Position numbers and translations under genes: made by a program. Under the pieces are notes generated by a model. The model was not told the DNA's origin, searched no databases, and saw nothing but the letters and a program-made list of their open reading frames with translations. From the NCBI RefSeq assembly GCF_000725545.1, contig NZ_JNZP01000017.1, forward strand, positions 62,001 through 126,000: 64,000 nucleotides of DNA, written 5' to 3'. Shown piece after piece: positions 16,958 to 25,394 of the stretch (position 1 is its first letter; the number at the start of each line of letters is the position of its first letter). Source of the stretch: Streptomyces exfoliatus (GTDB lineage: Bacteria > Actinomycetota > Actinomycetes > Streptomycetales > Streptomycetaceae).

Positions 16958-17227
16958 TTGTTGCTGGAAGCCCTCGGTTCCGCCCTGCTCGGTTTCGCCC
17001 TGGCCTGGGTCGCCGTGCAGCGGCTCGCCGACCGCCTCCCCGTCCGGGGCAGAGTCCTCGCCACCGGCACGCTCGGCGGGGTGTTCGGCGCGCTCGTCAC
17101 CCACGGGGCACTGGGGCCCGGCCACTTCCTCGCCACCCTGATCGGCGCGGTGGCGGTGGCGGCCGTCCTGCTGTCGCTGCTGATCCGCCCGGCGACCCGC
17201 CGGCTGCGCCGATCAGCGGCGGTGTGA
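16958..17227 (+). CDS. Small integral membrane protein
   Basis: An 89-residue protein with about three hydrophobic helices (LEALGSALLGFALAWVAV, VLATGTLGGVFGALVTHGAL, FLATLIGAVAVAAVLLSLLI) and a basic tail RPATRRLRRS. The start is TTG 16958 with GAGG seven bases upstream; upstream in-frame ATG codons would add a soluble, low-quality extension. Family not recognised; conserved in Streptomyces next to the ferritin-like gene as far as I recall. Confidence 0.7.
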   Translation: MLLEALGSALLGFALAWVAVQRLADRLPVRGRVLATGTLGGVFGALVTHGALGPGHFLATLIGAVAVAAVLLSLLIRPATRRLRRSAAV

Positions 17228-17263
17228 GGGGCGCGGCCCGCCCCTCCGCACCATCCGGCGTCG

Positions 17264-17986
17264 TTACGCGGCCAGGCCCAGCGCGGCCATCCGCTTGGTG
17301 TGCGCCTCGGTGATCCGGGAGAACATCCGGCCGACCTCCGCGAGGTCGAAGCCGTCCGCCACGCCGCCGACCAGCATGGTCGAGAGCGCGTCGCGCTCGG
17401 CGACCACACGCTGGGCCTGCGAGAGCGCCTCGCCCATCAGCCGGCGCGCCCACAGCGCGAGCCGACCACCGACACGCGGGTCCGCGTCGATCGCCGCGCG
17501 CACCTTCTCCACGGCGAAGTTGCCGTGGCCGGTGTCGTCGAGCACGGAGACGACGAGCCCGCGGGTGTCCGAGTCGAGCCGGGCCGCCACCTCCCGGTAG
17601 AAGTCACTGGCGATCGAGTCGCCGACGTACGCCTTGACCAGACCCTCCAGCCAGTCCGAGGGCGCGGTCAGGCGGTGGAAGTCGTCGAGCGCCTTGGCGA
17701 ACGGCTCCATGGCCGCGGTCGGCTCGGCGTCCACGGCGGCGAGGCGGTCCCGCAGCCGCTCGAAGTGGTGGAACTCGGCCGAGGCCATCTTCGCCAGCTC
17801 CGCCTTGTCCGCGAGGGTCGGCGCCAGCTTGGCGTCCTCGGCGAGCCGCTCGAAGGCCGCGAGCTCCCCGTAGGCGAGGGCGCCGAGGAGGTCGATCACG
17901 GCGGCGCGGTACTGCGGCTCGGCGGATGCCGCCGCCCAGTCCTTGGCGGCGATCCCGGTGGGCGTGGCGTTGTCAGGCGTCTCCAT
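17264..17986 (-). CDS. Ferritin-like fold protein
   Basis: A 240-residue, all-helical protein of the ferritin-like/MiaE-type family. Conserved Glu and His residues appear in the right helices: YGELAAFERL, ASAEFHHFERLRDRL and the later DDTGHGNFAVEKV and EAHTKRM. Such four-helix bundles bind a di-iron centre and act as oxygenases or hydroxylases, but the reaction here is unknown. ATG 17986 was chosen; GTG 17995 is an alternative and neither has a clear ribosome site. Rv3210c-like by position. Confidence 0.85.
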   Translation of the reverse strand: METPDNATPTGIAAKDWAAASAEPQYRAAVIDLLGALAYGELAAFERLAEDAKLAPTLADKAELAKMASAEFHHFERLRDRLAAVDAEPTAAMEPFAKALDDFHRLTAPSDWLEGLVKAYVGDSIASDFYREVAARLDSDTRGLVVSVLDDTGHGNFAVEKVRAAIDADPRVGGRLALWARRLMGEALSQAQRVVAERDALSTMLVGGVADGFDLAEVGRMFSRITEAHTKRMAALGLAA

Positions 17987-18379
17987 GGACCGCACAATAG
18001 CCCGCTCGGCCTCCGCGGAAGGCGCTGGTCAGCCAGTGTGACCGTGCCCTCATCGCCATTTCTCCCAACACACATGCGCGATTCCGGGGTACAGTGATAA
18101 AGCGCCTGCTGAGTATGCGGACATGCTTTCGCACGTTCGGACGTGTTCAGCGGGCCGACTCATGAATGAGGATGCCCGGTCGGTGGCCCGATCGGCTCCG
18201 GCCCGACAGCCCTTCCGGCGGACCCGCGGAAGGGTCACCCTCAGCGGTACGACGCTCGAGCGACGGCAGTGGTCCCGTGCCACCCGGCAGTGATCTCCAC
18301 GATCCCACCGGAAGTGTCCACGGCACGGTACGACCCCCTTCGTTCGCCTCGCACCGCGTCTCACAGAAGAGGCAGCACC
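17987..18379. promoter_or_regulatory. Intergenic leader before DEAD-box helicase
   Basis: This 393-base gap separates the divergent ferritin-like gene and the helicase. It holds moderately AT-richer DNA near 18080-18125 (GGTACAGTGATAAAG), a small hairpin CACGT-TCGG-ACGTG at 18132-18145, and no credible gene. It probably contains both promoters and a long helicase 5' untranslated leader, as is common for cold- or stress-regulated RNA helicases. Confidence 0.4.
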
Positions 18380-21136
18380 CTGACTACGACTTTCCGAGAC
18401 CTCGGAATCCTTCCCGAGACGGCCGAGGCCCTTGAGGCCGTCGGCATCGTCAACCCCTTCCCCATCCAGGAGATGACCCTTCCGGTCGCCCTCACCGGCA
18501 CCGACGTCATCGGCCAGGCCAAGACCGGCACCGGCAAGACCCTCGGTTTCGGTCTGCCGATCCTGGAGCGCGTGACCGTCCCCATGGACGTCGAGGCCGG
18601 CCGGGCCAAGCCCGAGCAGCTGACCGACGCCCCGCAGGCGCTCGTCGTCGTCCCCACCCGCGAGCTGTGCCAGCAGGTCACCAACGACCTCCTGACCGCC
18701 GGCAAGGTGCGGAACGTGCGTGTGCTCGCCATCTACGGCGGCCGGGCGTACGAGCCCCAGGTCGAGGCGCTGAAGAAGGGCGTCGACGTCGTCGTCGGCA
18801 CCCCCGGCCGCCTGCTCGACCTGGCGGGCCAGCGCAAGCTCGACCTCTCCCACGTCAAGGTCCTCGTCCTGGACGAGGCCGACGAGATGCTCGACCTGGG
18901 CTTCCTGCCCGACGTCGAGAAGATCATGAACATGCTTCCGGCGAAGCGTCAGACGATGCTGTTCTCGGCCACCATGCCGGGCGCGGTCATCGGCCTGGCC
19001 CGCCGTTACATGTCGCAGCCGACGCACATCCGCGCCACCTCGCCCGACGGCGAGGGCGTGACCGTCGCGAACATCAAGCAGCACGTCTTCCGCGCGCACA
19101 ACATGGACAAGCCGGAGATGGTCTCCCGCATCCTGCAGGCCAACGGCCGCGGGCTCGCGATGATCTTCTGCCGCACCAAGCGCACGGCGGCCGACATCGC
19201 CGAGCAGCTGGAGCGTCGCGGCTTCGCCTCCGGCGCCGTCCACGGCGACCTCGGCCAGGGCGCCCGTGAGCAGGCGCTGCGCGCCTTCCGCAACGGCAAG
19301 GTCGACGTGCTCGTCTGCACCGACGTCGCCGCGCGAGGCATCGACGTCGAGGGCGTCACCCACGTCATCAACTACCAGTCGCCCGAGGACGAGAAGACGT
19401 TCCTCCACCGCGTGGGCCGCACCGGCCGCGCGGGCAACAAGGGCACGGCCGTGACGCTGGTCGACTGGGACGACATCCCGCGCTGGCAGCTCATCAACAA
19501 GGCGCTCGGCCTCGACTTCCACGACCCGGTCGAGACGTACTCCAGCTCTCCGCACCTGTTCGAGGAGCTGGACATCCCCGCGGGCACCAAGGGCGTCCTG
19601 CCCCGCGCCGAGCGCACCCGCGCCGGTCTGGGCGCGGAGGAGCTCGAGGACCTGGGCGAGCCCGGCGGACGCCGTGCGCGTGGCCCGAAGTCCGACAGGC
19701 CCGAGCGCACCGAGGAGCGCCCGGAGCGGACGCGGACCCCGCGTCAGCGCCGGCGCACCCGTGGCGGCGAGTCCGACGCCCCGGTGTCGGCCGCCCCCGC
19801 CGTCGAGACGGTGACGGACGAGGCCCCGGCCGAGTCCGGCCCGCGCACCCCGCGCCGTCGCCGTCGCACCCGCGTCGGCGCCCCCGGCTCCGCGCCGGCG
19901 GGCATCCCGGTCGCCCAGGCGGCTCCGGCGGCCCAGGCCGCTCCGGTCGCCCAGGCGGTCAAGGCGGCTCCCGTCGCCGCGGTCGCGCAGGCCAGGACCG
20001 CTCCGGTCACTCCCGTCGCCACGGTCGCCTCGTTCGTGGAGACCGCCCCGGCCGCCCCCGTCGCCGAGACCCCGGCGGCCGAGCCGAAGGCTCCCCGACG
20101 TCGTGGCCGTCCCGCCGCCCGTCCGGAGGCCGTGAGGGCCACCCCCGCCGCCCCGGCCCCCGTGGCCCAGGAGTCGGCCCCGGCCCCGCGCCGCCGCCGG
20201 CCCCGCGTGGCCCGGCCGGTCGAGGACACGGGTTCGTTCCAGACGGTCGAGACCGCGGCCGCCGCCCTGCGCGCCGCCGCGGCCGCTCCGGTGGCCGAGG
20301 CCGCTCCGGCCCCGGTCGTCGAGGCCCCGGTCGAGGAGCCGAAGAAGGCTCCCCGTCGCCGTACGGCCAAGAAGGCCGTCTCCGAGCCGGTCGTGGCACC
20401 CGCCGAAACCGCTGTCGCGGCTCCGGTGGTGACCGAGACCGTCGCGCCCGTCGCGGAGGTCGTCGCGCCCACCGCCGAGGTCACGGCCGAGGTTCCCGCG
20501 CCGCGCCGCCGTCGTGTGGTGCGCAAGGCCGCCGGTTCGCCGGCCGGCGCCACCGAGGCCGTCGGAACGCTGGTCGTCGAGGCCGCGCCCGCGCCGGTCG
20601 TCGAGGAGGAGCCGAAGAAGCCCGCCCGTCGTCGCGTGGTCCGCAAGGCCGCCGGTTCGCCGGCCGGCTCCGCCCAGGCCGCCGAGATGGTGATCGTCGC
20701 GGAGCCGCTCGCCGTGGCTCCGTCCGCTCCGGTGGTCGAGGCCGCTACGGCCCCGGTCGTCGAGGCCCCGGTCGTCGAGGCCCCCGCCGCCGAGGCCCCG
20801 GTCGAGGAGCCCAAGAAGGCTCCCCGTCGCCGTACGGCCAAGAAGGCCGTCGCGGAGCCGGTCGCCGAGACCGCGCCGGTCGTCGAGGAGGCCCCGAAGG
20901 CTCCCCGTCGCCGGGCGGCCAAGAAGACGGTCGTCGCCGAGGCGCCCGACGCCTCCGAGCCGAAGACGCCGGATGCGGCGGACGCGCCGAAGAAGCCGAC
21001 GCGTCGCCGTACGACGAAGAAGGCCGCCGAGCCGGTCGCCACGGCTGTCGAGACCGCCGAGACCGCCACGGCCGAGGCCCCGAAGGCCCCGCGCCGTCGC
21101 ACCACCAAGAAGGCGGCGGCTCAGCCCGAGAGCTGA
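18380..21136 (+). CDS. DEAD-box ATP-dependent RNA helicase with long basic low-complexity tail
   Basis: Residues 1-~420 form a complete DEAD-box core: Q motif with FPIQEMTLP, Walker A QAKTGTGKT (~47-54), PTRELC, DEAD (~164), SAT (~196), and HRVGRTGRAG (~345). Residues ~430-918 are a repetitive Ala/Pro/Val/Glu tail with recurrent EEPKKAPRRRTAKKA and ARRRVVRKAAGSPAG blocks, probably disordered and RNA-binding. The family unwinds RNA in ribosome assembly and mRNA decay. The conserved N-terminus (TTTFRDLGILPE) begins right at a CTG codon with AAGAGG seven bases upstream, so CTG initiation is favoured; GTG 18314 and GTG 18269 are canonical alternatives without ribosome sites. Confidence 0.92.
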   Translation: MTTTFRDLGILPETAEALEAVGIVNPFPIQEMTLPVALTGTDVIGQAKTGTGKTLGFGLPILERVTVPMDVEAGRAKPEQLTDAPQALVVVPTRELCQQVTNDLLTAGKVRNVRVLAIYGGRAYEPQVEALKKGVDVVVGTPGRLLDLAGQRKLDLSHVKVLVLDEADEMLDLGFLPDVEKIMNMLPAKRQTMLFSATMPGAVIGLARRYMSQPTHIRATSPDGEGVTVANIKQHVFRAHNMDKPEMVSRILQANGRGLAMIFCRTKRTAADIAEQLERRGFASGAVHGDLGQGAREQALRAFRNGKVDVLVCTDVAARGIDVEGVTHVINYQSPEDEKTFLHRVGRTGRAGNKGTAVTLVDWDDIPRWQLINKALGLDFHDPVETYSSSPHLFEELDIPAGTKGVLPRAERTRAGLGAEELEDLGEPGGRRARGPKSDRPERTEERPERTRTPRQRRRTRGGESDAPVSAAPAVETVTDEAPAESGPRTPRRRRRTRVGAPGSAPAGIPVAQAAPAAQAAPVAQAVKAAPVAAVAQARTAPVTPVATVASFVETAPAAPVAETPAAEPKAPRRRGRPAARPEAVRATPAAPAPVAQESAPAPRRRRPRVARPVEDTGSFQTVETAAAALRAAAAAPVAEAAPAPVVEAPVEEPKKAPRRRTAKKAVSEPVVAPAETAVAAPVVTETVAPVAEVVAPTAEVTAEVPAPRRRRVVRKAAGSPAGATEAVGTLVVEAAPAPVVEEEPKKPARRRVVRKAAGSPAGSAQAAEMVIVAEPLAVAPSAPVVEAATAPVVEAPVVEAPAAEAPVEEPKKAPRRRTAKKAVAEPVAETAPVVEEAPKAPRRRAAKKTVVAEAPDASEPKTPDAADAPKKPTRRRTTKKAAEPVATAVETAETATAEAPKAPRRRTTKKAAAQPES

Positions 21137-21153
21137 TCCCGTCCGTCTCACCG

Positions 21154-21189
21154 CTGCGGCCCGGCCCCTCCCCAGGGGCCGGGCCGCAG
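21154..21189. terminator. Terminator hairpin after helicase gene
   Basis: A 16-bp stem CTGCGGCCCGGCCCCT with its exact complement and a CCCC loop, 17 bases after the helicase stop codon. Confidence 0.85.
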
Positions 21190-21240
21190 TGGCGTTCCAC
21201 CGACCGCCCCGGCGGGGCCGCCTCCGGTTACAGTCCAGAT

Positions 21241-22140
21241 ATGAGCAAGCCCCGGTCCCTCGTCCTGCCGCCCCGCACCCGCGCCCGTCCGCTGGTGACC
21301 GCGCGGGGCGACTTCGCCTCGCTCGACACGGAGCCGCTGGGTGAGCGGCGCGGGACGGTGCTGCTGCTGCCCGGGTACACCGGCAGCAAGGAGGACTTCC
21401 TGGCGCTTCTCGGTCCGTTGAGCGAGGCCGGGTACCGGGCCGTGGCCGTCGACGGGCGGGGCCAGTACGAGTCCCGGGGCTCCCGCGGCCGGGCCGCGTA
21501 CCGCCGCAGGGCGCTCGCTCTCGACGCGGTGGCACAGGCCTCGGCTCTCGGCGACGGACCCGTCCACCTGCTGGGCCACTCCTTCGGCGGCCTGGTGGCC
21601 CGTGAGGCCGCGTCGGTCGCGCCGGCCGCCTTCCTCTCCCTCACCCTGCTCTCCTCGGGGCCCGGCCGGGTCGCGAGGCCGCAGCGGATCCGGGTGCGGC
21701 TGCTGCGCGGCTCGCTCGCGCTGCTGCCGAAGGAGCGGGTGTGGCAGGCGATGTGCTGGCTGGACAGCCGGGGCGAGGAGCCGGACACGGACGACGCCCC
21801 GCAGCTCGCGGGCTTCCTCGAACGGCGCTGGATGCGCACCCGCATCGCTCAACTGTCGGGCGCGGGGCGGCTGTTGCTCGACCGCCGGGACGGTACGGAC
21901 GAGCTGCTCGCGCTTCGGACACCGCTGCACATCGCCTACGGGGCGGACGAGATGGTCTGGCCCGTCGCGGAACTGGCCGCGGCGGCGGCCCGCACCGGCG
22001 CGCACCACACGGTGGTGGCGGGCGCCGGCCACTCCCCCAACGTGTCGCACGCGCGGGAGCTGGCCGACCGGCTCACCGCGTTCTGGGAACGGGCGGCCAC
22101 CGTCGGGGCCGTGGGCCACGAGGTCAGAACTGCGCCTTGA
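21241..22140 (+). CDS. Alpha/beta hydrolase
   Basis: A 299-residue hydrolase with LPGYTGSKEDF near the N-terminus, nucleophile elbow GHSFGGLVA, acidic site GADEMVWP and His in AGAGHSPN. No signal peptide; likely cytoplasmic esterase or lipase-like, substrate unknown. Its last 17 bases overlap the 3' end of the convergent NYN-domain gene. Preceded by a terminator, so transcribed on its own. Confidence 0.88.
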   Translation: MSKPRSLVLPPRTRARPLVTARGDFASLDTEPLGERRGTVLLLPGYTGSKEDFLALLGPLSEAGYRAVAVDGRGQYESRGSRGRAAYRRRALALDAVAQASALGDGPVHLLGHSFGGLVAREAASVAPAAFLSLTLLSSGPGRVARPQRIRVRLLRGSLALLPKERVWQAMCWLDSRGEEPDTDDAPQLAGFLERRWMRTRIAQLSGAGRLLLDRRDGTDELLALRTPLHIAYGADEMVWPVAELAAAAARTGAHHTVVAGAGHSPNVSHARELADRLTAFWERAATVGAVGHEVRTAP

Positions 22141-23053
22141 GGTGCTGCCAGAAGCCGTCCCGCAGGGAACGCCTGAGTGAGGCGTGGCCGCGCAGGGAGC
22201 GGCTGAGCAGGCGTTCCGCCTCGACGAGCAGGTCCTGGTCGACGGGTCCCGGAAGGTAGGGCGCGCTCGGGAGGAGTTCGGCGAGCCGGTCCCGGCCCCG
22301 CTCGGCGAGCCAGGTCGCCGCGATCTGGGCGCCCACGAAGCGCACCTCCTCGCGGGAGGGCGGCGGCTCGCCCTCGTTCTCGTACGTGGTGACGGGGCGG
22401 CGGGTGACGTACGGGCGGCAGAATTCCAGCTCAAAGGTGCGCTGGCTGTCGACCTCCCAGAGGAGCGCCTCGGCCTGGTTGCGTCCTTCGGCGGCCTCGA
22501 TGCCCCAGAGGTGGACGCGGGCGCCGTAGCCCTGGGCCGCCTCGACGGCCGAGACGAGGTCCTCGTCGCCGCCGACGAGGGCGGCGTCGCTGATGGCGCG
22601 GTGGCGGGCGAGGGACTCCAGGTCCGTGCGGATGAGGGAGTCGACGCCCTTCTGCTGGTTGTTGGCGTTGAGGTTGCCGAGGCGGACCTTGACGTCGGGG
22701 AGCTCGGCGATGGCCTGCTGCTCGGGGGTGTGGATGCGGCGCCTGGCGCCGTCGTACCAGTAGACGCGGAGCAGTCTGCTGTCGGCGAAGATCGTGCGGG
22801 CCTTGTCGATGAAGGCCTCGATGAGGCCCTCGGCGTCGAGGTCGAAGGAGCGCCGGTCCTCGGTTCCCACCACCAGCAACCCGGCCGCAGCATGGACGTA
22901 ACCTGCGTCGACGAAGATGGCGTGGGTGGAGGGCGTCTTGGCGACCTCGGCCAGCATCCGCTGGAGGAGCTCATTGGTGCGCTCCACGCGCGCGTCGAGT
23001 GCGCGAAGGCGGGCGTCGGTCTCGGTCACCTGGGTGGTGTCTGCGTCGTTCAT
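22124..23053 (-). CDS. NYN (PIN-like) domain RNase-family protein
   Basis: A 309-residue protein. A short coiled N-terminus (residues 10-35, TDARLRALDARVERTNELL) is followed by the NYN/LabA-like nuclease fold: IFVDAGYVHAAAG with the first catalytic Asp, NNQQKGVDSLIRTDL, and ALVGGDEDLVSAVEAAQ with the late Asp pair. The C-terminal ~90 residues may be a winged-helix RNA-binding segment. NYN proteins are metal-dependent RNases; the target is unknown. ATG 23053 follows GAGG at good distance. Convergent overlap with the hydrolase gene. Confidence 0.85.
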   Translation of the reverse strand: MNDADTTQVTETDARLRALDARVERTNELLQRMLAEVAKTPSTHAIFVDAGYVHAAAGLLVVGTEDRRSFDLDAEGLIEAFIDKARTIFADSRLLRVYWYDGARRRIHTPEQQAIAELPDVKVRLGNLNANNQQKGVDSLIRTDLESLARHRAISDAALVGGDEDLVSAVEAAQGYGARVHLWGIEAAEGRNQAEALLWEVDSQRTFELEFCRPYVTRRPVTTYENEGEPPPSREEVRFVGAQIAATWLAERGRDRLAELLPSAPYLPGPVDQDLLVEAERLLSRSLRGHASLRRSLRDGFWQHLKAQF

Positions 23054-23095
23054 ACGGGCCTCATTGTCCGCTCCTCGGGGGCCCGCCGCCACATC

Positions 23096-23228
23096 CTCCT
23101 ACCCGGTAGTAGTTAGCAATCCAAAAATTTTCTTTAGCGTAAGGAATGTTTGTAGGGGGCACCTCGTTGTACCCCTACGTAACGCAGTTCTCCATCAGGA
23201 GGATCAACTCAGACGAAGGGAGAAGCCT
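23096..23228 (+). promoter_or_regulatory. AT-rich promoter/leader with hairpin
   Basis: Bases 23108-23150 are A/T-rich (CCAAAAATTTTCTTTAGCG), striking against this genome, and mark a probable strong or regulated promoter serving one or both flanking genes. Downstream, GTAGGGG (23152-23158) and CCCCTAC (23172-23178) form a 7-bp hairpin between promoter and start codon. It may be a transcript leader structure or an operator. Confidence 0.5.
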
Positions 23229-23381
23229 GTGCGCTTCGAAATCCTGCGACTCGACGACATCGACGGCACGCCCGTCGACCGGACCGTCGTGGACGCCGCC
23301 TCCGTCAACCGGATCGTGCAGCAGGCCGCATCGATCGGCCAGCGCATCTGGATCCGCCCCGCCGAGACCTCGGCCTCGTAA
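23229..23381 (+). CDS. Conserved 50-residue protein
   Basis: The gene encodes a 50-residue protein (starts MRFEILRLDDIDGTPVD, ends RIWIRPAETSAS). GTG 23229 follows GAAGGGAG at an ideal distance. The pattern of charged strands and an alanine helix (VNRIVQQAASIGQ) suggests a compact fold. Short proteins of this type recur in Streptomyces; function unknown. It has its own AT-rich promoter region and terminator, so it is likely a well-expressed monocistronic gene. Confidence 0.75.
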   Translation: MRFEILRLDDIDGTPVDRTVVDAASVNRIVQQAASIGQRIWIRPAETSAS

Positions 23382-23406
23382 CACGCCAGGTCCACACCAC
23401 GCACCG

Positions 23407-23450
23407 CGCCCCCGCACGGACTCCGCAGCAGCGGAATCCGTACGGGGGCG
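23407..23450. terminator. Bidirectional terminator hairpin
   Basis: A 20-bp imperfect stem (arms 23407-23426 and 23431-23450) with AGCA loop between the 50-residue protein gene and the convergent marC gene. Confidence 0.85.
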
Positions 23451-23482
23451 CAGTGGCGTCCGGGGTGTCGGACGGGAGCCGG

Positions 23483-24088
23483 TCAGGCGTTCTGGATCAC
23501 CTGGGTGACGCCGTTGATGATCTGCTGCACCGCGATGGCGGAGAGCATCATGCCCGCGAGCCGGGTCACCAGGACCACGCCGCCGTCCTTGATGACCCGG
23601 ATGATCACCAGCGAGTACCGCATGGTCAGCCAGAGCACGACGTGCATCGCGACGATGGCGGCCCAGACGGAGACCTGCGCGGCGGCGCCGTCGGCGTTCT
23701 GCACGGCGAGGATGACCGAGACGATCGCGCCGGGACCGGCGAGCAGCGGCATGCCGAGCGGTACGAGGGCGACGTTCACGTCCTTGGTCTGCTTCGGTTC
23801 GTCGGTCTTGCCGGTGAGCAGGTCGAGGGCGATGAGCAGCAGCAGAAGACCGCCCGCGATCATCAGCGCGGGGACGGAGACGTGCAGGTAGTCGAGGATC
23901 TGCTGGCCGAGGATGCCGAAGACGGTGATGACGCCGAAGGCCACGGCGACGGCCTGCCAGGCCATCCGGCGCTGCACCTTGGCCGGGCGGCCGGAGGTGA
24001 GGGCGAGGAAGATCGGGGTGATCCCGGGGGGATCCATGATGACGAAGAGGGTCAGGAACAGCGAGCCGAAGACGGCGACGTCGAACAC
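23483..24088 (-). CDS. MarC family integral membrane protein
   Basis: A 201-residue protein with six hydrophobic helices and the MarC/UPF0056 signatures: LFVIMDPPGITPIFLALTSG near the N-terminus, and VPLGMPLLAGPGAI in the middle. MarC proteins are inner-membrane proteins once linked to multiple antibiotic resistance; their transport function is not settled. GTG 24088 gives a start right at helix 1 with AAGG nine bases upstream. Confidence 0.92.
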   Translation of the reverse strand: MFDVAVFGSLFLTLFVIMDPPGITPIFLALTSGRPAKVQRRMAWQAVAVAFGVITVFGILGQQILDYLHVSVPALMIAGGLLLLLIALDLLTGKTDEPKQTKDVNVALVPLGMPLLAGPGAIVSVILAVQNADGAAAQVSVWAAIVAMHVVLWLTMRYSLVIIRVIKDGGVVLVTRLAGMMLSAIAVQQIINGVTQVIQNA

Positions 24089-24406
24089 GGTGGGGTGCCT
24101 TGCCGGAGAGGTGGAACGGTGGGGTGTCGCCCACGCCGCCGGAATGTGGGATTCCGCCGGGAGGGCAGGTGAGCGCCGCCGTACGGCAGGAGCCGGACGC
24201 GGCGACGCGAGGGATACGCGGGTGGGCGGGCGCACGTCGCACGGGGGCGGCGGGCACGACGGCCTGCCACCGGAGCGGTGGGACGGCGGGGAACGGACGG
24301 AGAGAGTCCGACCCGGGACCGATGAGAGTCCGGCCCGGACCGGACGGGGCCGACCCGGGACCGTACGGAGGTCCCCCGCGATCAGGCCTGTCCTTCGGAC
24401 CGGGCC
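24089..24406. other. 318-base intergenic stretch with GC-rich direct repeats
   Basis: No credible gene here. It contains a 14-base direct repeat CCGACCCGGGACCG at 24308-24321 and 24350-24363, each containing the CCCGGG palindrome, and related CCGG-rich elements. It lies downstream of the PHP gene and upstream of marC, so it should hold a terminator and the marC promoter; neither is obvious. Confidence 0.5.
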
Positions 24407-25270
24407 CTAGACGGTGATTCCCCCCGCGCCGGGCACGGGGAAGGCCCCGGCGGCGCGGCGGGTGATCTCGCCGTAGATCTCGGGGTCCGTCGTGTACTCG
24501 CCGAGGCGGCAGGTCTTGCGGCTGCCGTGGTAGTCGCTGGAGCCCGTGGCCAGCAGACCGAGCTCCTTCGCGAGCCCGCGCAGCCGTGCGCGCGTCGCCT
24601 CGTCGTGGTCCATGTGGTCGACCTCGATGCCGTCGAGCCCGGCCTCGGCGAGCCGGGCTATCGAGGCCTCGGGCAGTACCTGGCCGCGCTTGACGGCGAG
24701 CGGGTGCGCGAAGACGGTGACGCCGCCGGCCGCCTTGACCAAGCGGATCGCGTCGACCGGGTCCAGTTCGTGCTTCTCGGCGTACGCCCGGCCGCCGTCG
24801 GCGAGCCACTCGGGGGTGAACGCCCCCGACACGTCGGGGACGACGCCGAGCTCGACGAGGGCCTCCGCGATGTGCGGGCGGCCCACGGAACCGTCGCCCG
24901 CGATCCGTGCGACCTGCTCCCAGGTGACGGGGACGCCGAGCTCCTGGAGCTTGCCGACCATGGTCCGCGCGCGCGGCACCCGGTCGTCCCTGACGAGCTC
25001 GCGCTCGGCGAGGAGCGCTGGCTCCAGGGGGTCGAAGAGGTAGGCGAGCATGTGCAGGCCGATGCCGTCGATCCGGCAGGACAGCTCGGCGCCGGTGACG
25101 AGGGTCAGTCCCTCGGGCAACGCCTCGATCGCCTCGGCGTGGCCGCGGGTGGTGTCGTGGTCCGTGAGGGCGACGACGTCGAGTCCGGCGGCCGCGGCGT
25201 TCCGTACGAGTTCGGCCGGGGAGTCCGTACCGTCGGACGCCGTGGAGTGGGTGTGCAGATCGATGCGCAC
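24407..25270 (-). CDS. PHP-domain phosphoesterase
   Basis: A 287-residue protein with the metal-binding PHP pattern: DLHTHSTASDGT at the N-terminus, ALTDHDTTRG, GAELSC, then HPLAVKRG, EVDHMDHD, TGSSDYHG near the C-terminus. The family includes 3',5'-nucleoside bisphosphate phosphatases (YciV/RnaAM type), which recycle pAp or trim RNA ends. Length and the short form fit that group; polymerase-associated PHP domains are ruled out by size. Cytoplasmic, tri-metal site inferred. Confidence 0.9.
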   Translation of the reverse strand: MRIDLHTHSTASDGTDSPAELVRNAAAAGLDVVALTDHDTTRGHAEAIEALPEGLTLVTGAELSCRIDGIGLHMLAYLFDPLEPALLAERELVRDDRVPRARTMVGKLQELGVPVTWEQVARIAGDGSVGRPHIAEALVELGVVPDVSGAFTPEWLADGGRAYAEKHELDPVDAIRLVKAAGGVTVFAHPLAVKRGQVLPEASIARLAEAGLDGIEVDHMDHDEATRARLRGLAKELGLLATGSSDYHGSRKTCRLGEYTTDPEIYGEITRRAAGAFPVPGAGGITV

Positions 25271-25394
25271 GACGCGGACTCCAGGAACTCGGCACGGACG
25301 AGGGGACGCTCCAGCATAACGGGCGAATCGAACACGCCCGTACGGAACGTCACGACCCGATCCGGCCTCATCCGGCCTCGTCCCGAAGACAGGT

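Noticed and set aside
18050..21535. Long minus-strand frame opposite the helicase
   Set aside because: Gly/Arg/Leu-rich repeats mirror the repetitive helicase tail; no credible start or motif.
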